Below, one piece after another: positions 6,385 through 14,156 of a stretch of DNA of 33,198 bases. Below the pieces are notes generated by a model. It saw only the letters and a program-made list of their open reading frames with translations. It had not been told where the DNA came from and searched no databases. The stretch's first letter is position 1. Each line of letters begins with the position of its first letter. The DNA comes from Clostridia bacterium (lineage in GTDB: Bacteria; Bacillota; Clostridia; TANB77; CAG-508), in NCBI GenBank assembly GCA_900772235.1, contig CAAGQX010000143.1:1-33198 (forward strand). The letters run 5' to 3'. Made by a program: the position numbers and the translations under genes.

Positions 6385-7719
6385 CTATTCTAAAAATCCT
6401 TTGTAATGTCTCATTACAAGTCTTGATTCTAATTGTTGAACTGTTTCTAATGCAACACCTACAACGATAAGAATTGATGTTCCTCCAAAAGTTACATCTA
6501 AGTTTGTGAATCTCATAAGCATAGGTAATATTGCTATTACACTTAAGAATAATCCCCCAAACCAAGTTAATTTACTTATAATTGCTGATAAATAATCAGT
6601 TGTTGGTTTTCCTGCTCTAATTCCTGGAATAAATCCACCATTTTTCTTAATGTTATTTGATACTTCTGCTGGATTAAATGTAGCATAAGTATAGAAAAAT
6701 GTGAATCCCATAATTAGTAGTAAGTATACAATTGCATTTACTATAGTATATCCTATTCCTACACTTGATGTAGAAGTAGCTATTGAAAATTTGTATATTG
6801 TAGCCCAGAATCCTGTTTCATATGCTATATGATTATTAAACATTGAAATAATCATTGCTGGGAATGTCATAAATGATGAAGCAAAAATTACCGGCATTAC
6901 ACCTGCCATAGCAAGTTTTAATGGTATATGAGTATTTTGCCCTCCATACATTTTTCTTCCTACAACTTTTTTAGCATATTGTACTGGAACTCTTCTTTCA
7001 GCTTCTTGTACAAATACAACACCTGCTACAAGTACAATTGATCCTATTATAATTCCCAATGATAGTAGTAATCCTGTAGTACTAAATCCTGCTGATGTAA
7101 ACATTAATCTATATAATGTTGTAACAGCAGATGGTAATGAAGATATAATACCTACAAAGATTATTATTGAAATACCATTTCCAATTCCTTTGCTAGTTAT
7201 TTGTTCTCCTAACCACATTAATAATGCAGTACCTGCAACTAATGATAATACTATTAATGCACCTGTTCCAAATCCAGGATTTATAAATACACCATAAGCA
7301 GAATAAGAAGCACTATATGACATATATATACCAATTGCTTCTACTAAAGCTAATACTAAAGTAAGAATTTTAGTATATTTGTTTATAACTTTTTTTCCTT
7401 CTTCTCCGCCTTCTTTAATTAATTTTTCTAAAGAAGGTATTACCATTCCTAACAATTGTATAACAATTGATGATGTAATATATGGTGTTATTGTCATTGC
7501 AAATATTGAGAATCTTGAAAAAGCACCACCTGAAATAATATCAATTAAACCTGTTATTGAATTTTGAGATCCTGTTGTTAATTTTTCAAGTGCCAATGTA
7601 TCAATTCCTGGTACTGAAATATAGCAACCTAATCTAAAAATTACTATTAATAATAGTGTGTATAACAATCTTTTTCTTATTTCTGGTGTTTTTATGGCAT
7701 TTTTTAGTGTTTTAAACAA
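6385..7719 (-). CDS. secY: Preprotein translocase subunit SecY
   Basis: 444 residues, ten membrane segments expected and seen as hydrophobic blocks. Family motifs include ITPYITSSIVIQLL (plug/TM2 region), GEQITSKGIGNGISIIIF and VPVQYAKKVVGRKMYG before the large cytoplasmic loop, and GGFIPGIRAGKPT in the C5 region. SecY forms the protein-conducting channel with SecE and SecG. The start is TTG (7717-7719) preceded by GAGGTGA; the upstream rplO stop is 1 bp away, so the two are translationally coupled. Confidence 0.98.
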   Translation of the reverse strand: MFKTLKNAIKTPEIRKRLLYTLLLIVIFRLGCYISVPGIDTLALEKLTTGSQNSITGLIDIISGGAFSRFSIFAMTITPYITSSIVIQLLGMVIPSLEKLIKEGGEEGKKVINKYTKILTLVLALVEAIGIYMSYSASYSAYGVFINPGFGTGALIVLSLVAGTALLMWLGEQITSKGIGNGISIIIFVGIISSLPSAVTTLYRLMFTSAGFSTTGLLLSLGIIIGSIVLVAGVVFVQEAERRVPVQYAKKVVGRKMYGGQNTHIPLKLAMAGVMPVIFASSFMTFPAMIISMFNNHIAYETGFWATIYKFSIATSTSSVGIGYTIVNAIVYLLLIMGFTFFYTYATFNPAEVSNNIKKNGGFIPGIRAGKPTTDYLSAIISKLTWFGGLFLSVIAILPMLMRFTNLDVTFGGTSILIVVGVALETVQQLESRLVMRHYKGFLE

Positions 7720-7720
7720 A

Positions 7721-8155
7721 TTAAATCACCTCTACTTTTCCACCAGCTGCTTCTATTTTTTGTGCAGCTGAAGCTGTAAATCTTTTAGCGTGAACTGTTA
7801 ATTTTTTATCTAATGATCCTGTTCCTAATATAACAATTCCATCATTAGCTTTGCTAATTATACCGTCATTTATTAAAGTTTCAGCTGTAACATCTTCTTG
7901 AGTTGATTTGTTAAGCATTGTTAAAGTTACTTCTGTGTAATTTTTAGCATTTATGTTTTTAAAACCTCTTTTAGGTAATCTTCTATATAATGGTGTTTGA
8001 CCACCTTCAAATCCACGTCTTACGCCTCCACCTGTTCTTGCTTTTTGTCCTTTATGTCCTCTTCCAGATGTTTTTCCAAGTCCAGATCCAATTCCACGTC
8101 CTACTCTTCTTCTTGTTACTTTCTCGTTTGCTGCTTTAATGTTTCCTAATTCCAT
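7721..8155 (-). CDS. rplO: Ribosomal protein L15
   Basis: 144 residues from ATG 8155, chosen because GGAGGGT lies just upstream and the product then starts MELGNIKAANEK. The frame stays open 24 codons further into the spacer palindrome, which is not conserved protein. L15 marks: RRVGRGIGSGLGKTSGRGHKGQ and GFEGGQTPLYRRLPKRGF. It is a late-assembly 50S protein. The usual upstream neighbour rpmD (L30) is missing. Confidence 0.96.
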   Translation of the reverse strand: MELGNIKAANEKVTRRRVGRGIGSGLGKTSGRGHKGQKARTGGGVRRGFEGGQTPLYRRLPKRGFKNINAKNYTEVTLTMLNKSTQEDVTAETLINDGIISKANDGIVILGTGSLDKKLTVHAKRFTASAAQKIEAAGGKVEVI

Positions 8156-8187
8156 GAATTTTACCCTCCATTCTTTTTTACTAGTTA

Positions 8188-8241
8188 TATGTATTTGTTT
8201 CTTTGTGTTTGGAATTGCCAAACACAAAAACTAAATACATA
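8188..8241. repeat. Long palindrome in place of rpmD between rpsE and rplO
   Basis: Outer arms TATGTATTT (8188-8196) and AAATACATA (8233-8241) and inner arms TTTGTGTTTGG (8202-8212) and CCAAACACAAA (8218-8228) are perfect reverse complements, giving 20 paired bases around a 5-base loop. No T-run follows on the minus strand, so it is not a standard terminator. It occupies the whole 88-bp gap where rpmD would be, and the rplO ribosome binding site lies just past it. Confidence 0.75.
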
Positions 8242-8243
8242 AA

Positions 8244-8732
8244 TTATAATATTTCTTCTACTTTTTTTCCTCTTCTTTTTGCTATTTCTTCAGGTGTTGA
8301 AATATTTTGTAATGCATTTATTGTTGCATATCCTACGTTTCTTGGATTGTTTGTTCCAATAACTTTTGTTTTAATATCTCTATATCCTGCTAATTCTAGT
8401 ATTGGTCTTACACTTCCACCTGCAATAAGTCCTGAACCTTCTGGTCCTGGTTTTAATAAAACACTCGCACTACCAAATGTTCCAACAAATTCGTGTGGTA
8501 TTGTTGTTCCAACGATTGGAACTTCTATTAAATTCTTTTTAGCATCTTCAATAGCTTTTTTTATTGCATCTGGAACTTCTGCAGCTTTACCATTTCCAAT
8601 ACCAACGTGACCATTTTCGTCACCTACAACTACAACAGCGCTAAATCTGAAATTTCTACCACCTTTAACAACTTTTGCAACTCTGTTGATAGCAACAACT
8701 TTTTCTTTTAATTCAATTGCTTGTTCTTCCAT
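8244..8732 (-). CDS. rpsE: Ribosomal protein S5
   Basis: 162 residues. N-terminal double-stranded-RNA-binding-like domain with EKVVAINRVAKVVKGGRNFRFSA, then GHVGIGNGKAAEVPDAI, and the C-terminal domain with LAGYRDIKTKVIGTNNPRNVGYAT. S5 acts in decoding fidelity and forms the mRNA entry helicase with S3 and S4. A GGAGG box lies before the ATG. Position after rplR is standard. Confidence 0.98.
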   Translation of the reverse strand: MEEQAIELKEKVVAINRVAKVVKGGRNFRFSAVVVVGDENGHVGIGNGKAAEVPDAIKKAIEDAKKNLIEVPIVGTTIPHEFVGTFGSASVLLKPGPEGSGLIAGGSVRPILELAGYRDIKTKVIGTNNPRNVGYATINALQNISTPEEIAKRRGKKVEEIL

Positions 8733-8755
8733 TTATAAAGATTTCCTCCCTCTTT

Positions 8756-9115
8756 TTAAAATTCTAATCCTGCTTCTCTTGCAGCTTCTGCTAATTCTTT
8801 TACAACACCGTGGTATATATATCCACCTCTATCGTAAACAACTGATTTTATATTTTTTTCTAATGCTCTTTTTGCAACTAATGTTCCAACTTCTTTTGCA
8901 GCTTCTTTATTTGCTTTTTTTGTTTTTACTTCTTTATCTAAAGTTGAAGCACTAACTAAAGTAACTTTATTTACATCATCAATTACTTGAGCATAAACAT
9001 TAGCGTTACTTCTGAAAACACATAATCTTGGGCATTCTGGAGTTCCACTAATTTTTGTACGAACTCTTCTATGTCTTCTTTCTCTTTCTAATTTTCTATT
9101 AGTTTTAGTAATCAT
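8756..9115 (-). CDS. rplR: Ribosomal protein L18
   Basis: 119 residues, normal length, beginning ITKTNRKLERERRHRRVRTKI and containing PRLCVFRSNANVYAQVIDD and SVVYDRGGYIYHGVVKELAEAAREAGLEF. L18 binds 5S rRNA with L5 and L25. AGAAGGGAG precedes the ATG. A complex structured element lies between it and rplF upstream. Confidence 0.98.
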   Translation of the reverse strand: MITKTNRKLERERRHRRVRTKISGTPECPRLCVFRSNANVYAQVIDDVNKVTLVSASTLDKEVKTKKANKEAAKEVGTLVAKRALEKNIKSVVYDRGGYIYHGVVKELAEAAREAGLEF

Positions 9116-9160
9116 ATTTTACTCCCTTCTACTGACAAATGTCAGTTACTTGTATTCAAA

Positions 9161-9281
9161 CAGGAATTTAAAGCAAGTATAACAAGGCAGCCGAGCTCAA
9201 AAATCCGGAAGCGTATATGTATACGCTGAGAAATTTTTGATGTGAAGGCTAACACAGTTAGACGACGCTTAAAATTTCTGT
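9161..9281. other. Structured element, copy A (rplF-rplR spacer)
   Basis: Plus-strand pairing: P1 9161-9174 with 9267-9280; P2 TAAC 9180-9183 with GTTA 9257-9260; P3 AGCC 9189-9192 with GGCT 9247-9250; P4 CAAAAAT 9198-9204 with ATTTTTG 9233-9239; P5 AGCGTATA 9210-9217 with TATACGCT 9220-9227. Unpaired blocks AGTA, AAGGC, GAG, CCGGA, TGAGAA, AACAC and GACGA lie between the stems. Copy B at 12008-12120 has the same plan with different stem bases and near-identical loops. The element starts right behind the rplF stop. Which strand is functional as RNA is unclear; the minus strand is certainly transcribed as part of the operon. Confidence 0.75.
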
Positions 9282-9283
9282 TT

Positions 9284-9823
9284 TTATTTCTTACCAGTCT
9301 TTCCTTCTTTTCTTCTAATATGTTCTTCAACATATTTAATACCTTTACCTCTATATACTTCTGGAGGTCTTTTTGTTCTAATAACAGCAGCCATTTGACC
9401 AACTTTTTCTTTATCAATACCTTTTACTATTATTTGGTTTGGAGTTGGAACTTCAAAAGTAATTCCCTCTGGTTCTTCCATTTCTACTGGATGTGAATAT
9501 CCTAATGTAAGAACTAATTTCTTACCTTGTTTTGCTGCTCTATAACCAACACCATTAATTTCTAATGCTCTTGTATATTCTGTAACAACTCCTTGAATCA
9601 TATTGTTTATTAATGTTCTTGTTAAACCGTGTAAACTTTTATTTTCAACTTCATCATCTGGTCTTGTTACTGTTATAACATTATTATCTAATGATACTTT
9701 CATATTGTTATGTATTTCTCTTGTTAATGTTCCTTTAGGTCCTTTTACAGTAATTGTTTGACCATTTAATGTAACTTCAACTCCGTCAGGTACTGTAATT
9801 GGTTTATTTCCTATTCTTGACAT
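9284..9823 (-). CDS. rplF: Ribosomal protein L6
   Basis: 179 residues, two repeated domains as expected. It begins MSRIGNKPITVPDGVEVTLNG and contains the signature EPEGITFEVPTPNQIIVKGIDKE and the C-terminal RPPEVYRGKGIKYVEEHIRRKEGKTGKK. L6 binds near the factor-binding stalk base of the 50S subunit. AGAAGGGAG precedes the ATG. It lies between rpsH and rplR. Confidence 0.98.
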   Translation of the reverse strand: MSRIGNKPITVPDGVEVTLNGQTITVKGPKGTLTREIHNNMKVSLDNNVITVTRPDDEVENKSLHGLTRTLINNMIQGVVTEYTRALEINGVGYRAAKQGKKLVLTLGYSHPVEMEEPEGITFEVPTPNQIIVKGIDKEKVGQMAAVIRTKRPPEVYRGKGIKYVEEHIRRKEGKTGKK

Positions 9824-9903
9824 TTTTCTTTCTCCCTTCTTTTTATTATTTTCTAATAATTTTATAATAATATTTTTATCTAAATGCCTAATATCATTTT
9901 AGC

Positions 9904-10302
9904 TTACCATATGTATGCTAAAACCTCTCCTCCAACACCTAATTCTCTTGCTTTTTTATCTGTCATAATTCCTTTTGATGTTGAAATTAATGCTATTCCT
10001 AAACCATTTAATACTCTTGGAAGTTCGTCTTTAGCTGCATATATTCTTAATCCTGGTTTACTTATTCTTCTTAATCCAGAAATAACTTTTTTACCTTTTT
10101 CTGTATATTTTAAGCTTATTCTGATTATTCCTTGATTTTCGTTTTCAATTTCCTCGTAAGCTTTAATATATCCTTCATTGAATAGTATTTCAGCAATACT
10201 TTTCTTCATATTTGATGCAGGTATATCTACAGTTTTAAACTTTGCTTGGTTAGCATTTCTTATTCTTGTTAACATATCTGCTATTGGATCTGTTGTATTC
10301 AT
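9904..10302 (-). CDS. rpsH: Ribosomal protein S8
   Basis: 132 residues. TTDPIADMLTRIRNANQAKF at the N-terminus and the C-terminal signature LPRVLNGLGIALISTSKGIMTDKKARELGVGGEVLAYIW identify S8, which binds helix 21 of 16S rRNA and in E. coli represses the spc operon. GGAGG precedes the ATG. Confidence 0.98.
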   Translation of the reverse strand: MNTTDPIADMLTRIRNANQAKFKTVDIPASNMKKSIAEILFNEGYIKAYEEIENENQGIIRISLKYTEKGKKVISGLRRISKPGLRIYAAKDELPRVLNGLGIALISTSKGIMTDKKARELGVGGEVLAYIW

Positions 10303-10330
10303 TAATTTTTCCTCCTTTTCTTTTACTTGA

Positions 10331-10460
10331 AGTAAGATGTAAGAAATGAGATCTTATTTTTTTATATCTTCATATATCATCTAACTTCTACATTAATATT
10401 TTCCAAAGGTTCAATGTTTGTAAAGATTTTCTCATCTCTCACATCTCACCTCTCACTTCT
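10331..10460. repeat. Heptad-armed inverted repeat in rpsN-rpsH spacer
   Basis: The right arm (10430-10460) reads on the minus strand AGAAGTG-AGAGGTG-AGATGTG-AGAGATG-AGA. The left arm AGTAAGATGTAAGAAATGAGA (10331-10351 on the plus strand) matches the minus-strand reading of the right arm at 17 of 21 positions, so the arms pair. The interior of about 78 bp holds no gene. The heptameric arms match the type seen at 915-938. Confidence 0.65.
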
Positions 10461-10464
10461 AATT

Positions 10465-10650
10465 TTACCAGCTAGCTTTTTTTACACCTGGTATTTCACC
10501 TTTATGTGCTAATTCTCTAAAACATATACGACAAATTCCATATTTTCTAATATATGCGTGTGGTCTTCCACATAATTTACATCTATTATATTCTCTTGTC
10601 TTATATTTTTGAGCTTTTTGTTGTTTTACAATCATTGCTTTTTTAGCCAT
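10465..10650 (-). CDS. rpsZ: Ribosomal protein S14, zinc-binding form
   Basis: 61 residues, the short zinc type (rpsN1/rpsZ) with cysteines 24, 27, 40 and 43 in CKLC and CRIC and the C-terminus LAHKGEIPGVKKASW. S14 is a late-assembly 30S head protein. AAGGAGG lies upstream of the ATG. It is located between rplE and rpsH as in Bacillus. Confidence 0.98.
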   Translation of the reverse strand: MAKKAMIVKQQKAQKYKTREYNRCKLCGRPHAYIRKYGICRICFRELAHKGEIPGVKKASW

Positions 10651-10675
10651 GTTTTAATTTCCTCCTTTTTAAGAT

Positions 10676-11215
10676 TTAAGCTCTGAAAGGCATTCCTAAT
10701 AAAGTCAATAATTCTTTAGCCTCTTCGTCTGTTTTAGCTGTTGTAACAACTATAATATCCATTCCTCTAGTTTTGTCTATTTTATCATATTCAATTTCAG
10801 GGAATATCAATTGTTCCTTAATTCCTAAAGAATAATTACCTCTACCATCGAAAGAATTTTTTGAAAGTCCTCTAAAATCTCTAACTCTAGGTAATGCAAC
10901 ATTAAATAGTTTGTATGCAAAATCATACATTTTTCCTGATCTTAATGTTACTTTGCATCCTACGTTTACACCTTCTCTTAATTTGAATGCTGCTATTGAT
11001 TTTTTTGCTTTTGTTATGATTGGCTTTTGACCTGTAATCATAGCTAATTCAGCAACAGCATTATCTAATGATTTAGGATTTTCTTTTACATCTCCTAAAC
11101 CTATATTAATAACTATTTTTTCTAACTTTGGAACTTGCATAACTGATTTATAATTAAATTTTTTCATTAATGCAGGAACTACTTCTTTTTCATATTGTTC
11201 TCTTAATATTTCCAT
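10676..11215 (-). CDS. rplE: Ribosomal protein L5
   Basis: 179 residues. L5 signatures: MQVPKLEKIVINIGLGD, GQKPIITKAKKSIAAFKLREG, LPRVRDFRGLSKNSFDGRGN and RGMDIIVVTTAKTDEEAKELL. It binds 5S rRNA and contacts P-site tRNA and S13. GAGGAGG precedes the ATG, and rplX lies 20 bp upstream. Confidence 0.98.
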   Translation of the reverse strand: MEILREQYEKEVVPALMKKFNYKSVMQVPKLEKIVINIGLGDVKENPKSLDNAVAELAMITGQKPIITKAKKSIAAFKLREGVNVGCKVTLRSGKMYDFAYKLFNVALPRVRDFRGLSKNSFDGRGNYSLGIKEQLIFPEIEYDKIDKTRGMDIIVVTTAKTDEEAKELLTLLGMPFRA

Positions 11216-11235
11216 AGTTTATTTCCTCCTCTCAC

Positions 11236-11544
11236 TTATTTTATTGTTGCTCCGCATTTTTTGCAAATACGAACTTTTTCTTTATCTTCTTTTTTTACAG
11301 CAATTCTTGTAGCTTTGTTACATTTTGGGCAAACAACATTTACTTTGCTGCTATGTATGCTACATTCAACTGGAACTATTCCGCCTTCTTCACCTTGTTT
11401 TCTAGGTTTGATATGTTTTTTTCTTATATTAACACCTTTTACTATTACTCTACTTGTTTTTGGTATTACTTCTAAAACTTCTCCAGTTTTTCCTTTATCA
11501 TTTCCTGATAAAACTTGAACTGTATCACCTTTTTTTATTCTCAT
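11236..11544 (-). CDS. rplX: Ribosomal protein L24 with C-terminal zinc ribbon
   Basis: 102 residues. KOW motif at the N-terminus (KGDTVQVLSGNDKGKTGEVLEV), then the conserved IRKKHIKPRKQGEEGGI. The last third carries CPKC (72-75) and CKKC (94-97), a zinc ribbon present in many Clostridia but replaced by other residues in Bacillus subtilis. L24 starts 50S assembly. GGAGG precedes the ATG. Confidence 0.97.
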   Translation of the reverse strand: MRIKKGDTVQVLSGNDKGKTGEVLEVIPKTSRVIVKGVNIRKKHIKPRKQGEEGGIVPVECSIHSSKVNVVCPKCNKATRIAVKKEDKEKVRICKKCGATIK

Positions 11545-11598
11545 TTAGGATTTCCTCCTTCTTTTAAATTTTTAATTTTCAAATTGTTTTTATTATTT

Positions 11599-11967
11599 TT
11601 ATAGTACTTCTGGAGCTAAAGATAAAATTTTCATATAATCTTTATCTCTTAATTCTCTAGCTATAGGCCCAAATATACGAGTTCCTTTTGGATTTCCATC
11701 GTCTTTTATTATTACAGCTGCATTTTCATCGAATCTTACATAAGATCCGTCAGCTCTTCTTATAGGTTTTTTAGTTCTAACTATAACAGCTTTAACTACA
11801 TCACCTTTTTTTACAACTCCATTTGGTATAGCACTTTTTACTGATGCTATAATAACATCTCCTACACCAGCAAATTTTCTATATGATCCACCTAAACATC
11901 TGATACACATAAGTTCTTTTGCACCAGTGTTATCTGCAACTTTTAATATAGTTTGTTGTTGTATCAT
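11599..11967 (-). CDS. rplN: Ribosomal protein L14
   Basis: 122 residues. It begins MIQQQTILKVADNTGAKELMCIRCLGG and ends ARELRDKDYMKILSLAPEVL; GDVVKAVIVRTKKPIRRADG is also typical. L14 forms inter-subunit bridges and binds the silencing factor RsfS. AAGGAGG precedes the ATG. Structured element copy B fills the spacer to rpsQ upstream. Confidence 0.98.
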   Translation of the reverse strand: MIQQQTILKVADNTGAKELMCIRCLGGSYRKFAGVGDVIIASVKSAIPNGVVKKGDVVKAVIVRTKKPIRRADGSYVRFDENAAVIIKDDGNPKGTRIFGPIARELRDKDYMKILSLAPEVL

Positions 11968-12007
11968 ATCTGTGTTTCCTCCTTTTAATATTTTTTATTT
12001 TTTAAAA

Positions 12008-12120
12008 TAAATCAAAAACGAGTATAGCTAGGCACCCGAGTAAAAAAACCGGAGATGTACTTTTGTACATTGAGGATTTTTTTGCGATGGGTAACAACGC
12101 TAGACGAAGTTTTTCATTTA
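12008..12120. other. Structured element, copy B (rpsQ-rplN spacer)
   Basis: Plus-strand pairing: P1 12008-12019 with 12109-12120; P2 TAGC 12025-12028 with GCTA 12099-12102; P3 ACCC 12034-12037 with GGGT 12089-12092; P4 AAAAAAA 12042-12048 with TTTTTTT 12077-12083; P5 ATGTAC 12055-12060 with GTACAT 12065-12070. Loops AGTA, AGGC, GAG, CCGGA, TGAGGA, AACAA and GACGA match copy A. P2 (TAAC/GTTA to TAGC/GCTA), P3 (AGCC/GGCT to ACCC/GGGT) and P5 all differ by compensated changes. The last base coincides with the first base of the rpsQ stop codon. Confidence 0.75.
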
Positions 12121-12381
12121 TTTTACTATTGCTTTTTCCATAATCTCAACAACTCTCCATCTCTTATCTTTAGATAAAGGTCTTGTTTCCATTACTTTTA
12201 CTTTGTCTCCTATTTGGCAAGCATTTTCTTCGTCGTGTGCTTTTAATTTATATGTTCTTTTAACGATTTTTCCATATTTAGGATGTTTTACATTAGTTGC
12301 TACTGATACAACTACTGTTTTATCCATTTTATTAGATGTAACTGTACCAACCATAACTTTACGAAGATTTCTTTCTTCCAT
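12118..12381 (-). CDS. rpsQ: Ribosomal protein S17
   Basis: 87 residues, one OB fold: RKVMVGTVTSNKMDKTVVVSV at the start, HPKYGKIVKRTYKLKAHDE, and the C-terminal signature GDKVKVMETRPLSKDKRWRV. It is a primary 16S-binding protein. AAAGGAG lies before the ATG. Its stop codon overlaps the P1 arm of structured element copy B. Confidence 0.98.
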   Translation of the reverse strand: MEERNLRKVMVGTVTSNKMDKTVVVSVATNVKHPKYGKIVKRTYKLKAHDEENACQIGDKVKVMETRPLSKDKRWRVVEIMEKAIVK

Positions 12382-12442
12382 AATTTTGAACTCCTTTCTT
12401 TTTCTAAAAGAGCTTAGATGATTTTACTATCATCTCTTGCTT

Positions 12443-12637
12443 CTATTCGGCTAATTCTCTTTCTTTTAATATTGTTTTTATTCTAGCAATATCTTTTTTA
12501 GTTTCTTTTATTTTCATTGGATTGTCTAATCCATTAGTTGCTAATCCAAATCTTAATTTGAATAGCTCTGATTTTAATTCACCTAATTCTTTTTCTAATT
12601 CTGGTGAAGACATTTCTCTTATTTTATTAATCTTCAT
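12443..12637 (-). CDS. rpmC: Ribosomal protein L29
   Basis: 64 residues from ATG 12637, which aligns with the family start (MKINKIREMSSPELEKEL) and has AAGGTGG 8 bases upstream. The frame runs 7 codons further and contains another ATG two codons earlier that cannot be excluded. The helical hairpin with LKSELFKLRFGLATNGLDNP is typical. L29 lies at the tunnel exit, near the trigger factor and SRP docking sites. Its start overlaps the end of rplP by 11 bp, so the genes are translationally coupled. Confidence 0.95.
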   Translation of the reverse strand: MKINKIREMSSPELEKELGELKSELFKLRFGLATNGLDNPMKIKETKKDIARIKTILKERELAE

Positions 12638-13067
12638 CAACATCACCACCTTGGACATCTTCTCTTTTTAAGAATTTAGTTTTTATTGGTAGCTTATGCA
12701 TAGCAAGTCTTAATGCTTCTCTAGCTGTTTCTTCGCTTACTCCTGCTATTTCAAATAAAACTCTACCTGGTTTTACAACAGCAACCCAATATTCTGTAGC
12801 ACCTTTACCTTTACCCATACGAGTATCAGCTGGTTTTTTACTTATAGGTTTGTTTGGGAATATTTTAATCCAAACTTTTCCACCTCTTTTTATATAACGA
12901 GTCATAGCGATACGAGCTGCTTCTATTTGGTTTGCAGTGATTAATCCAGCTTCTAATGCTTGTATTCCATATTCGCCTTCATTTACTACATTACCTCTAG
13001 CTGCTCTTCCTCTATTTCTACCTTTTTGGCATTTTCTATATTTTGTTCTTTTTGGCATTACTGGCAT
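12627..13067 (-). CDS. rplP: Ribosomal protein L16
   Basis: 146 residues. Signatures are MPKRTKYRKCQKGRNRGRA near the start, RYIKRGGKVWIKIFPNKPI, and RMGKGKGATEYWVAVVKPGRVLFEIAGV. L16 organises the A-site side of the peptidyl transferase centre. The ATG is part of a TAATG overlap with the rpsC stop, with GGAGGAG upstream. A second in-frame ATG at codon 4 is the position used in other species. The tail KREDVQGGDVDED is unusually acidic. Confidence 0.97.
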   Translation of the reverse strand: MPVMPKRTKYRKCQKGRNRGRAARGNVVNEGEYGIQALEAGLITANQIEAARIAMTRYIKRGGKVWIKIFPNKPISKKPADTRMGKGKGATEYWVAVVKPGRVLFEIAGVSEETAREALRLAMHKLPIKTKFLKREDVQGGDVDED

Positions 13068-13729
13068 TATGCTTCTCCTCCTTCTGCTTTTATTTTCTTA
13101 GATGGAAGAACCTCTCCTTTATAAATCCAAACTTTTACACCTATTTTTCCATAAGTTGTATCTGCTTCTGCAAATCCATAGTCAATGTCTGCTCTTAAAG
13201 TTTGTAGTGGAATAGTTCCTTCTTTGTAGAATTCTGTTCTAGCCATATCTGCTCCACCTAATCTTCCTGATACAGCAGTTTTAATTCCTAAAGCTCCTGC
13301 TTTCATAGATTTTTGCATACATTGTTTCATTGCTCTTCTGAATGAAATTCTTCTTTCTAGTTGACCTGCTATATTTTCTGCAACTAATTGTGCATCTGTG
13401 TCAACATCTTTAACTTCAACTATGTTTAAGTTAACTTCTTTACCTATCATTTTTGATAATTCTGCTTTTAAACTTTCTGCTAAGTTTCCACCTTTACCAA
13501 TAACTAATCCTGGTTTAGCAGTGTAAACATTTACTTTTACAAATTTAGCTGTTCTTTCTATCTCTATTTTAGAAATTCCGCTAACATATAATTTTTTCTT
13601 TACATATTCACGAATCTTGTGGTCTTCTACTAAATAATCGCTAAAGTTCTTTGAATCTGCATACCATTTTGAACTCCAGTCTTTAATTACACCAACTCTT
13701 AATCCGTGTGGATGCATTTTTTGTCCCAT
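13067..13729 (-). CDS. rpsC: Ribosomal protein S3
   Basis: 220 residues. N-terminal MGQKMHPHGLRVGVIKDWSS, a KH domain with KPGLVIGKGGN around residues 74-84, and the C-terminal signature GALGIKTAVSGRLGGADMAR. S3 forms the mRNA entry channel with S4 and S5. GAGGG precedes the ATG. The stop codon overlaps the rplP start by one base. Confidence 0.98.
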   Translation of the reverse strand: MGQKMHPHGLRVGVIKDWSSKWYADSKNFSDYLVEDHKIREYVKKKLYVSGISKIEIERTAKFVKVNVYTAKPGLVIGKGGNLAESLKAELSKMIGKEVNLNIVEVKDVDTDAQLVAENIAGQLERRISFRRAMKQCMQKSMKAGALGIKTAVSGRLGGADMARTEFYKEGTIPLQTLRADIDYGFAEADTTYGKIGVKVWIYKGEVLPSKKIKAEGGEA

Positions 13730-13781
13730 TCTAAATTTCCCTCCTTATAAATGTTTGGGGTTTTCTCTTATCCCCATTAAA

Positions 13782-14138
13782 TTAGTTTGCTTCTACTAAT
13801 TTAATTGTTATATGACTTGTTCTTTTTCTTATTCTAACAGCTGAACCTTTTGCTGCTGGTCTAATTCTTTTTAATGTTGGGCCTTGGTTAGCATAGATTT
13901 CACTAACTATTAAGTTTCCTCTATTCATACCATGGTTGTTTTCAGCATTTGCTATAGCTGATTTTAATAATTTTTCTAATACTTCAGATGATGCTTTTGG
14001 TGTAAATTTAATTATCGCTAAAGCTTCATCAACTTGTTTTCCTCTAATTAAATCTGCTACAATTTTAACTTTTCTGCTTGAAATTCTAGCATATTTTAAA
14101 ACTGCTGTTGCTTCTAACTTTTGATTTTCTTCTGGCAT
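13782..14138 (-). CDS. rplV: Ribosomal protein L22
   Basis: 118 residues. It contains KYARISSRKVKIVADLIRGK and the extended loop and signature ANAENNHGMNRGNL, PTLKRIRPAAKGSAVRIRKRTSHITI. The loop lines the nascent-chain tunnel, where macrolide resistance mutations occur. A short N-terminal lead (MPEENQKLEA) precedes the core. AGGAGG precedes the ATG, and rpsS ends 18 bp upstream. Confidence 0.98.
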   Translation of the reverse strand: MPEENQKLEATAVLKYARISSRKVKIVADLIRGKQVDEALAIIKFTPKASSEVLEKLLKSAIANAENNHGMNRGNLIVSEIYANQGPTLKRIRPAAKGSAVRIRKRTSHITIKLVEAN

Positions 14139-14156
14139 TTTGTTTTACCTCCTATA

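Noticed and set aside
8156..8227. N-terminal extension of L15 through the palindrome
   Set aside because: A good ribosome binding site lies just before ATG 8155, and the 24 extra codons derive from the palindrome and do not resemble L15.
9142..9417. Minus-strand reading frame covering the spacer and the end of rplF
   Set aside because: It overlaps the conserved rplF frame and the structured element, and its product has no recognisable motif.
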